The notes beneath the pieces were generated by a model. It made no database searches. It was not told the DNA's origin and was given only the letters and a program-made list of their open reading frames with translations. The translations under genes were made by a program, and so were the position numbers. From positions 1-6,878 of the forward strand of contig NZ_CALHIK010000167.1 of assembly GCF_938030785.1 (NCBI RefSeq): DNA of 6,878 nucleotides, read 5' to 3'. Positions 1-5,500 of the stretch are shown one piece after another. Source of the stretch: an uncultured Campylobacter sp. (GTDB lineage: Bacteria > Campylobacterota > Campylobacteria > Campylobacterales > Campylobacteraceae). The stretch's first letter is position 1, and every line of letters starts with the position of its first letter.

Positions 1-92
1 GTAGCTGCAAGTCTTGGAATAGCAACAGCTGCCAAAATACCTAAAATAACGATAACGAAGATCAACTCGATCATAGTAAAACCTTTTTTCAT
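1..92 (-). CDS. Type IV pilin / type II pseudopilin-like protein, N-terminal part only
   Basis: Only the first 30 codons are in the window; the gene continues beyond the left edge. They contain a class III prepilin signal: a short basic leader (MKKG), then the cleavage/methylation motif FTMIEL, then a long hydrophobic helix ending in AIPRLAA. In this family a prepilin peptidase cuts after the Gly and methylates the new N-terminal Phe. The Glu five residues after the cut (in MIEL) is the conserved assembly residue. The product is therefore an inner-membrane-anchored pilin or pseudopilin subunit. Major pilin, minor pilin and type II secretion pseudopilin cannot be told apart without the C-terminal domain. 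The ATG at 90-92 has a strong ribosome binding site, AAGGAG at 99-104, six bases upstream. It is divergent from nothing nearby and has its own promoter. Confidence 0.88.
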   Translation of the reverse strand, partial: MKKGFTMIELIFVIVILGILAAVAIPRLAA

Positions 93-147
93 GGTTTACT
101 CCTTAAATAAAATTCATCTCGCATACCTATATGCGAAACTTGGCAGA

Positions 148-176
148 ATTATAGATAAAAATTTAAAAATTGTCAA
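148..176 (-). promoter_or_regulatory. Consensus sigma70 promoter of the pilin-like gene
   Basis: Read on the minus strand there is TTGACA (171-176), a 17-base AT-only-but-one spacer, and TATAAT (148-153). Both hexamers and the spacing match the sigma70 consensus exactly. The start point would be near 141, giving a leader of about 48 nt before the ATG at 92. The spacer is two near-identical A/T tracts (ATTTTTAA then ATTTTTAT). Campylobacter housekeeping promoters usually have a good -10 but a poorly conserved -35, so this should be an unusually strong one. Promoter activity is inferred. Confidence 0.75.
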
Positions 177-217
177 TAGTTTTTTGGCAAATTTTTTACA
201 ATCTATTTACAAAGCTC

Positions 218-240
218 GATTTTGCGGGCATTGCAAAATC
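218..240. other. Perfect 8-bp inverted repeat upstream of the pilin promoter
   Basis: GATTTTGC at 218-225 and GCAAAATC at 233-240 form a perfect 8-bp stem with a 7-nt loop. It lies 149 nt past the aguB stop and about 40 bp upstream of the pilin -35 box. No long T tract follows on either strand, so it is not a canonical intrinsic terminator. It could end aguAB transcription or be a regulator site for the pilin promoter; neither is shown. The rest of the 177-388 gap is AT-rich and holds no convincing gene. Confidence 0.35.
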
Positions 241-388
241 AAAATTTTAAATCCATTCGGCTTATATAATGTATTTTGGCGGCGCTTCTGTACATTTATA
301 TTATAAAAATTATTTACCTTCATTCTCATACGACGCTCAGATACGACGCCCGGATAAACCATATAAACTACAAGAGATACAAGAAACA

Positions 389-1561
389 CTATAGCCCATA
401 TCGCTTAGTCAAAATTTCATAGCTCTCCACGCGTCTATCGCGCAGAAACGGCCACCAGCGGCGCACGTTTTCGCATCTTTGCATATCGATGGTTACGACT
501 TCGCATAGCTCGTCGGTGCTGTTTGCGCGAAACAATTGCTCGCCCTGCGCGCCAAAGACAAAGCTATTGCCCCAAAACCTAATTCCCTCTTCGCTGACAA
601 GCTGATCTACGCGCTGTTTATTCGGCAGCACCTCTAAAGTTTCGCCGTTAAATTTAATCTCTATCGAAATTTTTAAATTCTCTCGCGCCGCCTCATCCTT
701 CGCGGGCAAAATTTCGCCGCCGATCGCCATTTTGCCGCTATCCGTTAGCGCCCCGTTATTAAAGGATAAAATTCCGCCCTCGCTTAAAATTTTACTCTCG
801 CCGCCTATATCCGTGGAGCGCGAAATTTTATCGCGCACATTCAAATTTGCTTCGCTCCCGGATAAAATTTCATCCGGCGAGACCTCGCTAAGCGCGGCGC
901 TTTCAAAACCCACGCGGTTTACGGCGATTACGGGCAGGGAGTTTGCCACCGCGTGCCCGCGCTGTACCGCGACCCAGGCCTCCAGCTGGCGTGCTTTTTC
1001 GTCCTCGCCGTCGCCGTCGAACCACCCGATCGCAGTCGGATATATGAGCAGCTCCGCACCGCGTAGCGCCATCGCGCGCGCCGCCTCGGGATACCACTGA
1101 TCCCAGCACACCAGCACGCCGAGCCATCCCACGCTCGTATCTATGGGCTCAAAGCCCAGATCACCCGGCGTGAAATAAAATTTTTCATAAAACTGCGGAT
1201 CGTCTGGTATGTGCATCTTGCGGTACTTGCCGGCGATCCTGCCGTCGCGCTCGAAGACCACGGCGGTGTTGTGATACAGCCCCGCGGCGCGGCGCTCAAA
1301 AAGCGAACTTACCAGCACGACGCCAAATCTCTTCGCTACCTCGCTCCACAGCCGCAAATCGCGCTCGAAATCCTGCGCATAGTCGAAATTTTCAGTATTT
1401 TCGCGCTGGCAAAAATAATGCGTCTGATGAAGCTCTTGCAAAACGATTAACTGCGCGCCCTTCGCCGCTGCGCGCGCGATGAGCTCGATACTGCGCGCTA
1501 TCGTGCGTGCCTTGGTACCTTCAAATTTATGCGAAATCAGCCCAACTTTTAAAATTTTCAT
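389..1561 (-). CDS. aguB: N-carbamoylputrescine amidase, with a large in-frame insertion
   Basis: Nitrilase-superfamily (carbon-nitrogen hydrolase) enzyme of 390 residues that hydrolyses N-carbamoylputrescine to putrescine, CO2 and ammonia in the cytoplasm. The catalytic triad is visible: Glu43 in LQELHQ, Lys115 in YRKMHIPDDP, and nucleophile Cys152 in VCWDQWYPEAAR. Other family blocks are FYFTPGD (128-134), YPTAIGW (174-180), AVNRVGFE (213-220), GIRFWGNSFVFG (326-337) and a C-terminal RRWWPFLRDRR. AguB proteins are usually about 290 residues. The excess lies between NRVGFE220 and GIRFWG326, where the family normally has a short loop. The ATG at 1561 is chosen because AGAAGGA (1567-1573) sits five bases upstream; a TTG at 1579 in frame would place that site inside the gene. 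It starts 20 nt after the aguA stop, so the two are almost certainly one operon. The reading frame is intact and the active site complete, so it is probably functional. Assignment as AguB rather than another nitrilase rests on these motifs and on the aguA neighbour. Confidence 0.93.
   Translation of the reverse strand: MKILKVGLISHKFEGTKARTIARSIELIARAAAKGAQLIVLQELHQTHYFCQRENTENFDYAQDFERDLRLWSEVAKRFGVVLVSSLFERRAAGLYHNTAVVFERDGRIAGKYRKMHIPDDPQFYEKFYFTPGDLGFEPIDTSVGWLGVLVCWDQWYPEAARAMALRGAELLIYPTAIGWFDGDGEDEKARQLEAWVAVQRGHAVANSLPVIAVNRVGFESAALSEVSPDEILSGSEANLNVRDKISRSTDIGGESKILSEGGILSFNNGALTDSGKMAIGGEILPAKDEAARENLKISIEIKFNGETLEVLPNKQRVDQLVSEEGIRFWGNSFVFGAQGEQLFRANSTDELCEVVTIDMQRCENVRRWWPFLRDRRVESYEILTKRYGL
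587..901 (-). other. Family-atypical insertion segment inside aguB
   Basis: This codes for about residues 221-325 of AguB, between two conserved blocks that are normally joined by a short loop. The segment is rich in Ser, Gly, Glu, Ile, Leu and Lys and contains recurrent EIL/KIL/GIL-type steps (DEILSG, SKILSEGGILSF, GGEILP). The DNA is studded with AAATTT-cored words such as GATAAAATTTC, GATAAAATTCC, TTAAAATTTTAC and GAAATTTTATC, like those common in the intergenic regions here. It keeps the frame over more than 300 bp without a stop. Boundaries are approximate because they were set from remembered family motifs, not an alignment. Confidence 0.6.
858..877. repeat. Small perfect inverted repeat within the aguB insertion
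   Basis: CCGGAT (858-863) and ATCCGG (872-877) flank an 8-nt AT-rich centre containing AAATTT. It lies in the 5' part of the inserted segment as transcribed. It may be a trace of a small AAATTT-cored repeat that expanded in frame. It could also be chance, since six-base stems are common. Confidence 0.4.
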
Positions 1562-1581
1562 ATTTTTCCTTCTATCCAAAT

Positions 1582-2574
1582 TTAAAGCCTGAATTTATTC
1601 ATGCACGAACAGTGCAGCGAGCCGTTTTGACGGATGAAAACGCGCGCGTTCACTCCGACTACTTCGCGATCCGCGCACGCTGTTCGCAGACGCGACAGCG
1701 CCAGCTCGTCAGCCGCGCGGTTTGGATCGTGCGAATCTGCGGGATCTGCATAGATAGGCATGATGAGCGCGCCGTTTAAAAAGACGAAATTTGCGTAAGT
1801 CGCGGGCAGTCTGCGCCCCTGATAAAAGATCGCGCGCGGGATCGGCAGCTCCATCACGTCGTATCCGAGCGATGAAATTTCATCCTTCATCGCGCCAAGC
1901 TCAGCGTAATGCAGATCACTCGGATCGTCGCACGACGAAATAGCCACAGTGCGCGGGCTTAGAAAGCGCGCGAGGGTATCTACGTGGCTGTCGGTGTCGT
2001 CGCCCTTTATAAAGCCGCGTCCCAGCCAGATTATGTTTTTTAGGCCGAAAATTTCGCGCAGCCGCGCGTCCAGTTCGGCCTTGCTAAGGGAGTTGCGATT
2101 TTCATTCAGCAAACACGCGCTCGTAGTTAGCATCGTGCCCGCGCCGTCAAAATCGACGCTGCCGCCTTCTAATATCAGATCTACGTTTCGCAGCGGGCGG
2201 GCGTTCGCGGCGTAAAGCTTGGAATTTAACGCGTCGTCCTTGGCACTTGCAAACTTGCCGCCCCAAGCGTTGAAACAAAAATTTAGCCCCGTGATTTTAC
2301 CGCCCTCCTCTATGTCGATCGCGCCGTAATCGCGGATCCACGTATCGTCGGTATCGATTTGCGCGAAGCTGACATTTGCTAAACCGCCGCAAATTTGCTC
2401 AAAATCCTCGCGGCTAGGCGCGATCGCAACGACCGGCTCAAACCTCGCTGCGGCGGCGATAAAGTCGCGATAAGCCGCCCGTATCTCGCCTAAATACGGC
2501 GCCCAGTCGGTACCTGCGTGCGGCAAAGACACCAAAAGCGCCTCTTGCTCTTCCCATTCGGCGAATGCTCTCAT
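1582..2574 (-). CDS. aguA: Agmatine deiminase
   Basis: Cytoplasmic agmatine iminohydrolase of the PPAD / guanidino-group-modifying superfamily, 330 residues. It converts agmatine to N-carbamoylputrescine and ammonia, the substrate of AguB encoded next. Family motifs in order: WEEQEALLVSLPH near the N-terminus; WIRDYGAI (79-86), whose Asp82 contacts the guanidinium; NAWGGKF (102-108); ILEGGSVDFDGAGTMLTT (134-151), with Glu136; GDDTDSHVDTLARF (191-204), with catalytic His197; and the C-terminal RQNGSLHCSC, where Cys322 is the expected nucleophile that forms the thiouronium intermediate. The length is slightly shorter than many AguA proteins but all active-site blocks are present. The ATG at 2574 has TGGAG (2580-2584) five bases upstream. 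The gene ends 20 nt before aguB and follows a tRNA-Arg on the same strand, with its own likely -10 box in between. Confidence 0.95.
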   Translation of the reverse strand: MRAFAEWEEQEALLVSLPHAGTDWAPYLGEIRAAYRDFIAAAARFEPVVAIAPSREDFEQICGGLANVSFAQIDTDDTWIRDYGAIDIEEGGKITGLNFCFNAWGGKFASAKDDALNSKLYAANARPLRNVDLILEGGSVDFDGAGTMLTTSACLLNENRNSLSKAELDARLREIFGLKNIIWLGRGFIKGDDTDSHVDTLARFLSPRTVAISSCDDPSDLHYAELGAMKDEISSLGYDVMELPIPRAIFYQGRRLPATYANFVFLNGALIMPIYADPADSHDPNRAADELALSRLRTACADREVVGVNARVFIRQNGSLHCSCMNKFRL

Positions 2575-2601
2575 TTTTGCTCCAAGATTAAAATTTCACG
2601 T

Positions 2602-2607
2602 ATTATA
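2602..2607 (-). promoter_or_regulatory. -10 box of the aguA-aguB operon
   Basis: Minus-strand TATAAT in the context CGCTATAAT, in the 64-nt gap between the tRNA 3' end and aguA. The start point would be near 2595, about 20 nt before the ATG. No good -35 hexamer is seen; the best-spaced candidate is TATCTT at 2625-2630. A missing -35 is normal in Campylobacter. Readthrough from the tRNA promoter is also possible. Confidence 0.5.
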
Positions 2608-2638
2608 GCGAAGCTCGGTTTAAAAAGATATTTGTGGA

Positions 2639-2715
2639 TGGTGCGCCCGGAGGAATTCGAATCCCCGACCTTTTGAACCGCAATCAAATGCTCTATCCAG
2701 CTGAGCTACGAGCGC
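2639..2715 (-). tRNA. tRNA-Arg, anticodon GCG
   Basis: A complete 77-nt cloverleaf on the minus strand. The acceptor GCGCTCG pairs with CGGGCGC including one G-U, and is followed by discriminator A and an encoded CCA (2639-2641). The D stem is GCTC/GAGC. The anticodon stem TTTGA/TCAAA closes the loop TTGCGGT, so the anticodon at 34-36 is GCG. The variable loop is AGGTC. The T stem GGGGA/TCCTC carries the usual TTCGAAT loop. GCG reads CGC, and CGU by G-U wobble. Arginine identity agrees with C35. It lies just upstream of aguA. Confidence 0.95.
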
Positions 2716-2734
2716 ACGAAATAAAAGAAACGGG

Positions 2735-2740
2735 ATTATA
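2735..2740 (-). promoter_or_regulatory. -10 box of the tRNA-Arg gene
   Basis: Minus-strand TATAAT in the context CGCTATAAT, the same nine bases as at the aguA -10 box. The start point would be near 2728, leaving a 5' leader of about 12 nt for RNase P to remove. A -35 candidate TTGGCT (2760-2765) lies at a long 19-bp spacing, so it is weak. Confidence 0.5.
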
Positions 2741-2800
2741 GCGTTTTTAGCTTAAATTTAGCCAAAAAACCGAAGTAAATTTTTAACACAGCGCAAATCG

Positions 2801-2919
2801 AGCATCAGGCACGACGGCTGGGGCGCGATCGCAGGAGAGCTGTACGACCGCATAAAATTCTTAAATCGAACGTCTGCTACGGATCGCCGTATCATTCGCG
2901 CCGCGAGATTAAATTTTAA
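2801..2919 (+). pseudogene. Possible frameshifted coding remnant, unrecognised
   Basis: The plus frame at 2801-2857 reads as a protein-like stretch (SIRHDGWGAIAGELYDRIK). The next frame at 2860-2919 continues in a protein-like way (NVCYGSPYHSRREIKF) to a TAA at 2917-2919. One base missing near the A/T-rich run at 2852-2865 would join them. No start codon or ribosome binding site is visible and I do not recognise the product. Both stretches could be chance, so this is a weak call. Confidence 0.15.
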
Positions 2920-3207
2920 AATTTTGCGTTGCTTTTAAATTTTATGCGGTGGCGGCACAGAGACGACGCAAGACGGCAGGTGCAACCAGAAATCGCAAGC
3001 CGCATGCGCGTATCGCAATAAACGAGATGCGATATAAACGGCGCCGGCATTATCGAGCCAAAACCGCGCCTTGATATGCCCAAATAAGATACGCCGCCGC
3101 AAAGATCGGCAGTATGAATCAATACTATTATTTAAAGTACAAGGGCGCGGCAGTAGCGAATAACTCCATCGTAGCCAAAAGCCACCTCGCAAGTAGCGCA
3201 TAAATTT

Positions 3208-3303
3208 AATCCGCTTCGCAAAACGTTCAAATTTAAAAATCCGTTTCGCCAAAAACGTCTAAATTTAAGAAATCCGCTCCATTAAAACATTCAAAATTTA
3301 AAA
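3208..3303. repeat. Degenerate 30-33 bp tandem repeat, three copies
   Basis: Units at 3208-3237, 3238-3270 and 3271-3303 each begin AATCCG, continue with a C/T-rich then AAAACRTT-like part, and end TCAAATTTAAA or close to it. The first two are similar (CTTCGCAAAACGTTC against TTTCGCCAAAAACGTCT); the third is more diverged. No gene is supported here, so this is an old non-coding duplication. It also explains the repetitive KRIFKFERFAKRIKF-type chain in the spurious minus-strand frame. Confidence 0.6.
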
Positions 3304-3330
3304 ACTCGCGGCTGCCTCGCGCATGGATGT

Positions 3331-3370
3331 GAAATCACGAAATCACGAAATCACGAAATCACGAAATCAC
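3331..3370. repeat. Perfect 8-bp tandem repeat, (GAAATCAC)x5
   Basis: Five uninterrupted, identical copies of GAAATCAC, followed by a partial GAAA. The tract ends 86 bp before the transporter ATG at 3457 and about 50 bp before its likely -10 box. Perfect short repeats of this kind are prone to slipped-strand mispairing. A copy change would move anything upstream by 8 bp, most of a helical turn, relative to the promoter. Phase variation is inference. A CRISPR is excluded because there are no spacers. Confidence 0.9.
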
Positions 3371-3420
3371 GAAAAATAAGCCGAATCTCGCGCACAATAA
3401 ATAAAATTTAAATACTTTTT

Positions 3421-3429
3421 TGCTACCAT
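3421..3429 (+). promoter_or_regulatory. Possible extended -10 promoter of the transporter gene
   Basis: TGCTACCAT fits an extended -10 element (TGnTAnnnT), preceded by an AT-rich tract ending in a run of T. The start point would be near 3436, about 20 nt before the ATG at 3457. There is no recognisable -35. The match is moderate, and other AT-rich positions at 3398-3420 could serve instead. Confidence 0.35.
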
Positions 3430-3456
3430 AACGCAAATTTAAATAGGGGTATGCAA

Positions 3457-4770
3457 ATGAATAAACGAAGTTTCTCGTCGCGCTGGGCTTTCATCATCGC
3501 CTGCGTGGGCTCTGCCGTGGGTATGGCAAACGTTTGGGGCTTCCCCTACAAACTCGGCACGAACGGCGGCGGCGCGTTTTTGCTGATCTATCTATTTTTT
3601 ATCGCGCTGTTCTCCTACGCAGGGCTTAGCGCCGAGTACGCCATCGGACGCCGCGCCAGAACGGGCACTCTGGGCTCTTACGAATACGCGTGGAAAAGCC
3701 GTGGGTTGGGCACCGTCGGCAAGATCATCGGCTGGCTGCCGCTTGCGGGCTCGCTGTGTATTGCGATCGGCTACGCAGTCATCATCTCATACGTGCTCAA
3801 AGCCCTAGCGCAGGCCATAGACGGCTCTTTGATGAGCGTGGATACGAACACCTGGTTTGAGTCCTTCGCGCTAACGCCCTATTCGGTCGTACCGTTTCAC
3901 TTCATCGTCGTTGCAGGCACGCTTTTTACGCTGTTTTTCGGCGCGCACAGTATCGAAAAAACCAACAAAATCATGATGCCGCTATTTTTCATCCTTTTTG
4001 CGGTGCTCGCAGTCAAAGTTGCCATGCTACCGGGCTCGGGCGCGGGGTATAAATTTCTATTCACGCCCGATTTCGGCAAGCTCAGCGATCCGATGGTATG
4101 GATCTCTGCGATGGGGCAGGCGTTTTTCTCGCTTTCGATCACGGGCTCGGGTATGATAGTTTACGGCGCGTATCTGCCTAAAAACGAAGACGTCGTCTCG
4201 GCTGCGAAAAATACGGCGTTTTTCGACACGCTTGCGGCGATGGTGGCAGCGCTAGTGATGATCCCAGCGGTCTTTGCGTATCACACCGATCCCGCCGCGG
4301 GTCCGGGGCTGCTTTTTGTGACACTGCCTAAAATTTTACAAGATATGATCGGCGGGCAAATTTTCGCGATCATCCTCTTTACGGCGGTGATCTTCGGCGG
4401 AATTTCATCGCTTCAAAATATGTTTGAAGTCGTCGCCGAGTCCTTGATGCATAAATTTCCGCGCCTGAACCGCACCTGCACGCTCGTGCTTTTGTGCGTA
4501 ATCTGCTTCGGCGTGGGCGTAAATATGGAAGCGATCGTGAAATGGGGGCCGTGGATGGACTTCGTCTCGATCTACATCATCCCGATCGGCGCGGTCATCG
4601 GCGCGGTTTCGTGGTTTTGGGTGATCAAAAAAGATGAAATTTTAGATGAAGTAAATTCGGGCGCATCCAAGCGGTACGGCGCGTTTTGGTACAATACGGG
4701 GCGCTTTTTATACGTACCGCTGGCGATGTTACTTTGCATAATCGCGCTAAGCATGCATATTTCGTTTTGA
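3457..4770 (+). CDS. Neurotransmitter:sodium symporter (NSS/SNF) family transporter
   Basis: Inner-membrane, probably Na+-driven, uptake transporter of the LeuT/MhsT-type NSS family, 437 residues with about 11 TM segments (roughly 9-30, 38-60, 84-115, 147-163, 171-191, 212-236, 255-276, 303-325, 342-358, 367-389, 415-435). The TM1 signature GSAVGMANVWGFPY (18-31) places Gly18, Ala20, Val21 and Asn25 at the positions of the LeuT sodium ligands. It is followed by the hallmark NGGGAF (36-41). The unwound TM6 matches LeuT in GQAFFSLS (220-227). TM8 carries GGISSLQNMFEVV, typical of a bacterial subgroup. Eleven rather than twelve TMs is common in bacterial members. Substrates in this family are amino acids or their derivatives; the one here cannot be read from sequence. 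ATG 3457 is preferred because AGGGG (3445-3449) is seven bases upstream; ATG 3451 is only one base from it. A perfect 8-bp repeat lies upstream. Confidence 0.93.
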   Translation: MNKRSFSSRWAFIIACVGSAVGMANVWGFPYKLGTNGGGAFLLIYLFFIALFSYAGLSAEYAIGRRARTGTLGSYEYAWKSRGLGTVGKIIGWLPLAGSLCIAIGYAVIISYVLKALAQAIDGSLMSVDTNTWFESFALTPYSVVPFHFIVVAGTLFTLFFGAHSIEKTNKIMMPLFFILFAVLAVKVAMLPGSGAGYKFLFTPDFGKLSDPMVWISAMGQAFFSLSITGSGMIVYGAYLPKNEDVVSAAKNTAFFDTLAAMVAALVMIPAVFAYHTDPAAGPGLLFVTLPKILQDMIGGQIFAIILFTAVIFGGISSLQNMFEVVAESLMHKFPRLNRTCTLVLLCVICFGVGVNMEAIVKWGPWMDFVSIYIIPIGAVIGAVSWFWVIKKDEILDEVNSGASKRYGAFWYNTGRFLYVPLAMLLCIIALSMHISF

Positions 4771-4811
4771 GTTAAATTTAGAATTCTGGGTGCCGATACG
4801 AGGGAGATAAA

Positions 4812-5435
4812 ATGAAAAAGGTCTTTTTGGCGTTTGCGCTGTTGCTCGGTCTTTGCGGGGCTGCTTTTGCAATGCAAGATACAGAGCCGAGCGAAGCGCA
4901 AGGGCAAAATTCCGCGGGAGTTAAAATTTTAAGCGACGGGTTTTATAAAATGTCCGCCGTAGAGCGCGGTAAGGCATTGAATGATTGTGCTGCTTCGAAA
5001 TTCTATAGAGGATGCGATAAAATTTTTTCACAAGAGATCTCGCAACTTATTAAAAAGTGCGATATGGGCGACGGTAAATATAGTGCTTGTCAGAGCTTAT
5101 TAAGTATCACGGATAAGCGCTGCTTTGAAAAAGAGGGGGTTGAGAATTCTCTATCTTGCGATCTATCAGGCAATCTGTTAGTCAAAATGAATAAAATCCC
5201 TATGGGATTAAAAAGATTATCTATGGCTTGTGAAGTAGGCAAAATAGGGAACTCTTGTCTGCTTTATGCTATAACTTGTTTTTATCACTCTTTGGATATA
5301 GACGAAGTAATTAAATATATGGCAATGGCTCGAGATTTGACGCATGATAAAGAGCGCTACAATAAAATCATCAAAAAATTGCAAGATTGCAAAGCCGACA
5401 AAGAGTGCAATCCTGCAAAATTAGAATTTCAATAG
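4812..5435 (+). CDS. Secreted cysteine-rich protein, Hcp/Sel1-like paired cysteines
   Basis: Product of 207 residues with a clear Sec signal peptide: MKK, a hydrophobic core, then AFA-MQD with likely cleavage after Ala20. Cys15 lies in LGLCG, which fits a lipobox poorly. The mature part has eleven cysteines, mostly in pairs: 59/68, 83/93, 104/116, 140/149 and 193/199, plus 156. The segment around 139-151 (ACEVGKIGNSCLL) resembles the C-x7-C alpha/alpha hairpin of Helicobacter cysteine-rich (Hcp) and Sel1-like repeats; the other pairs are degenerate. A periplasmic, disulfide-braced helical repeat protein is inferred; its function is unknown. The ribosome binding site AGGGAG (4801-4806) is five bases before the ATG. 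The gap from the transporter stop is 41 nt with no obvious terminator. From about 4980 the gene is visibly AT-richer than its neighbours (around one third G+C at 4981-5040), suggesting acquisition or relaxed evolution. Confidence 0.85.
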   Translation: MKKVFLAFALLLGLCGAAFAMQDTEPSEAQGQNSAGVKILSDGFYKMSAVERGKALNDCAASKFYRGCDKIFSQEISQLIKKCDMGDGKYSACQSLLSITDKRCFEKEGVENSLSCDLSGNLLVKMNKIPMGLKRLSMACEVGKIGNSCLLYAITCFYHSLDIDEVIKYMAMARDLTHDKERYNKIIKKLQDCKADKECNPAKLEFQ

Positions 5436-5500
5436 GCAAACGGCAAGAGCAAATACGGCGGGCTAAATTTCTAAATTTAAAAGACAAAGGAAAGATCGCT

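Larger units (their letters stand above)
2741..3423. other. Gene-poor stretch between tRNA-Arg and the transporter
   Basis: About 680 bp with no ORF that has a ribosome binding site and protein-like composition. From left to right it holds the tRNA promoter upstream region, a possible decayed coding fragment (2801-2919), a degenerate 30-33 bp tandem repeat (3208-3303), a perfect 8-bp repeat (3331-3370) and the transporter promoter region. The minus-strand frame at 2935-3252 is open but starts with TTG and encodes an unlikely Arg/Tyr/Cys/Trp-rich chain. Confidence 0.6.

Noticed and set aside
207..389. Minus-strand ORF starting with GTG overlapping the aguB stop (TAGTG)
   Set aside because: It has no ribosome binding site, uses a GTG start, has an unlikely composition and runs through an inverted repeat in AT-rich DNA. 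It is better explained as intergenic.
732..1100. Plus-strand ORF of 122 codons inside aguB
   Set aside because: It is antisense to conserved AguB motifs, Ser/Pro/Arg-rich and has no ribosome binding site; it is a shadow of the real gene.
1561..1579. Upstream TTG start for aguB adding six residues
   Set aside because: The ribosome binding site AGAAGGA lies downstream of that TTG and is correctly spaced for the ATG at 1561.
2639..2715. tRNA-Arg as an integration site for a genomic island
   Set aside because: Islands normally join at the tRNA 3' end, which here faces aguA. No integrase or duplicated tRNA end is present.
2935..3252. Minus-strand ORF of 105 codons between tRNA-Arg and the transporter
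   Set aside because: It has a TTG start, no ribosome binding site and an odd Arg/Tyr/Trp/Cys-rich product. Its N-terminal repetition just reflects the DNA tandem repeat.
3331..3370. CRISPR-like array
   Set aside because: The 8-bp units are directly abutting with no spacers; this is a simple tandem repeat.
3323..3379. Short plus ORF (18 codons) reading through the octamer repeat, a possible phase-variable leader peptide
   Set aside because: It has no ribosome binding site before the ATG and lies upstream of the likely transcription start, so it would not be in the transporter mRNA.
3451..3456. First ATG of the transporter (adds Met-Gln)
   Set aside because: It is only one base from the AGGGG ribosome binding site; the ATG at 3457 has normal seven-base spacing.
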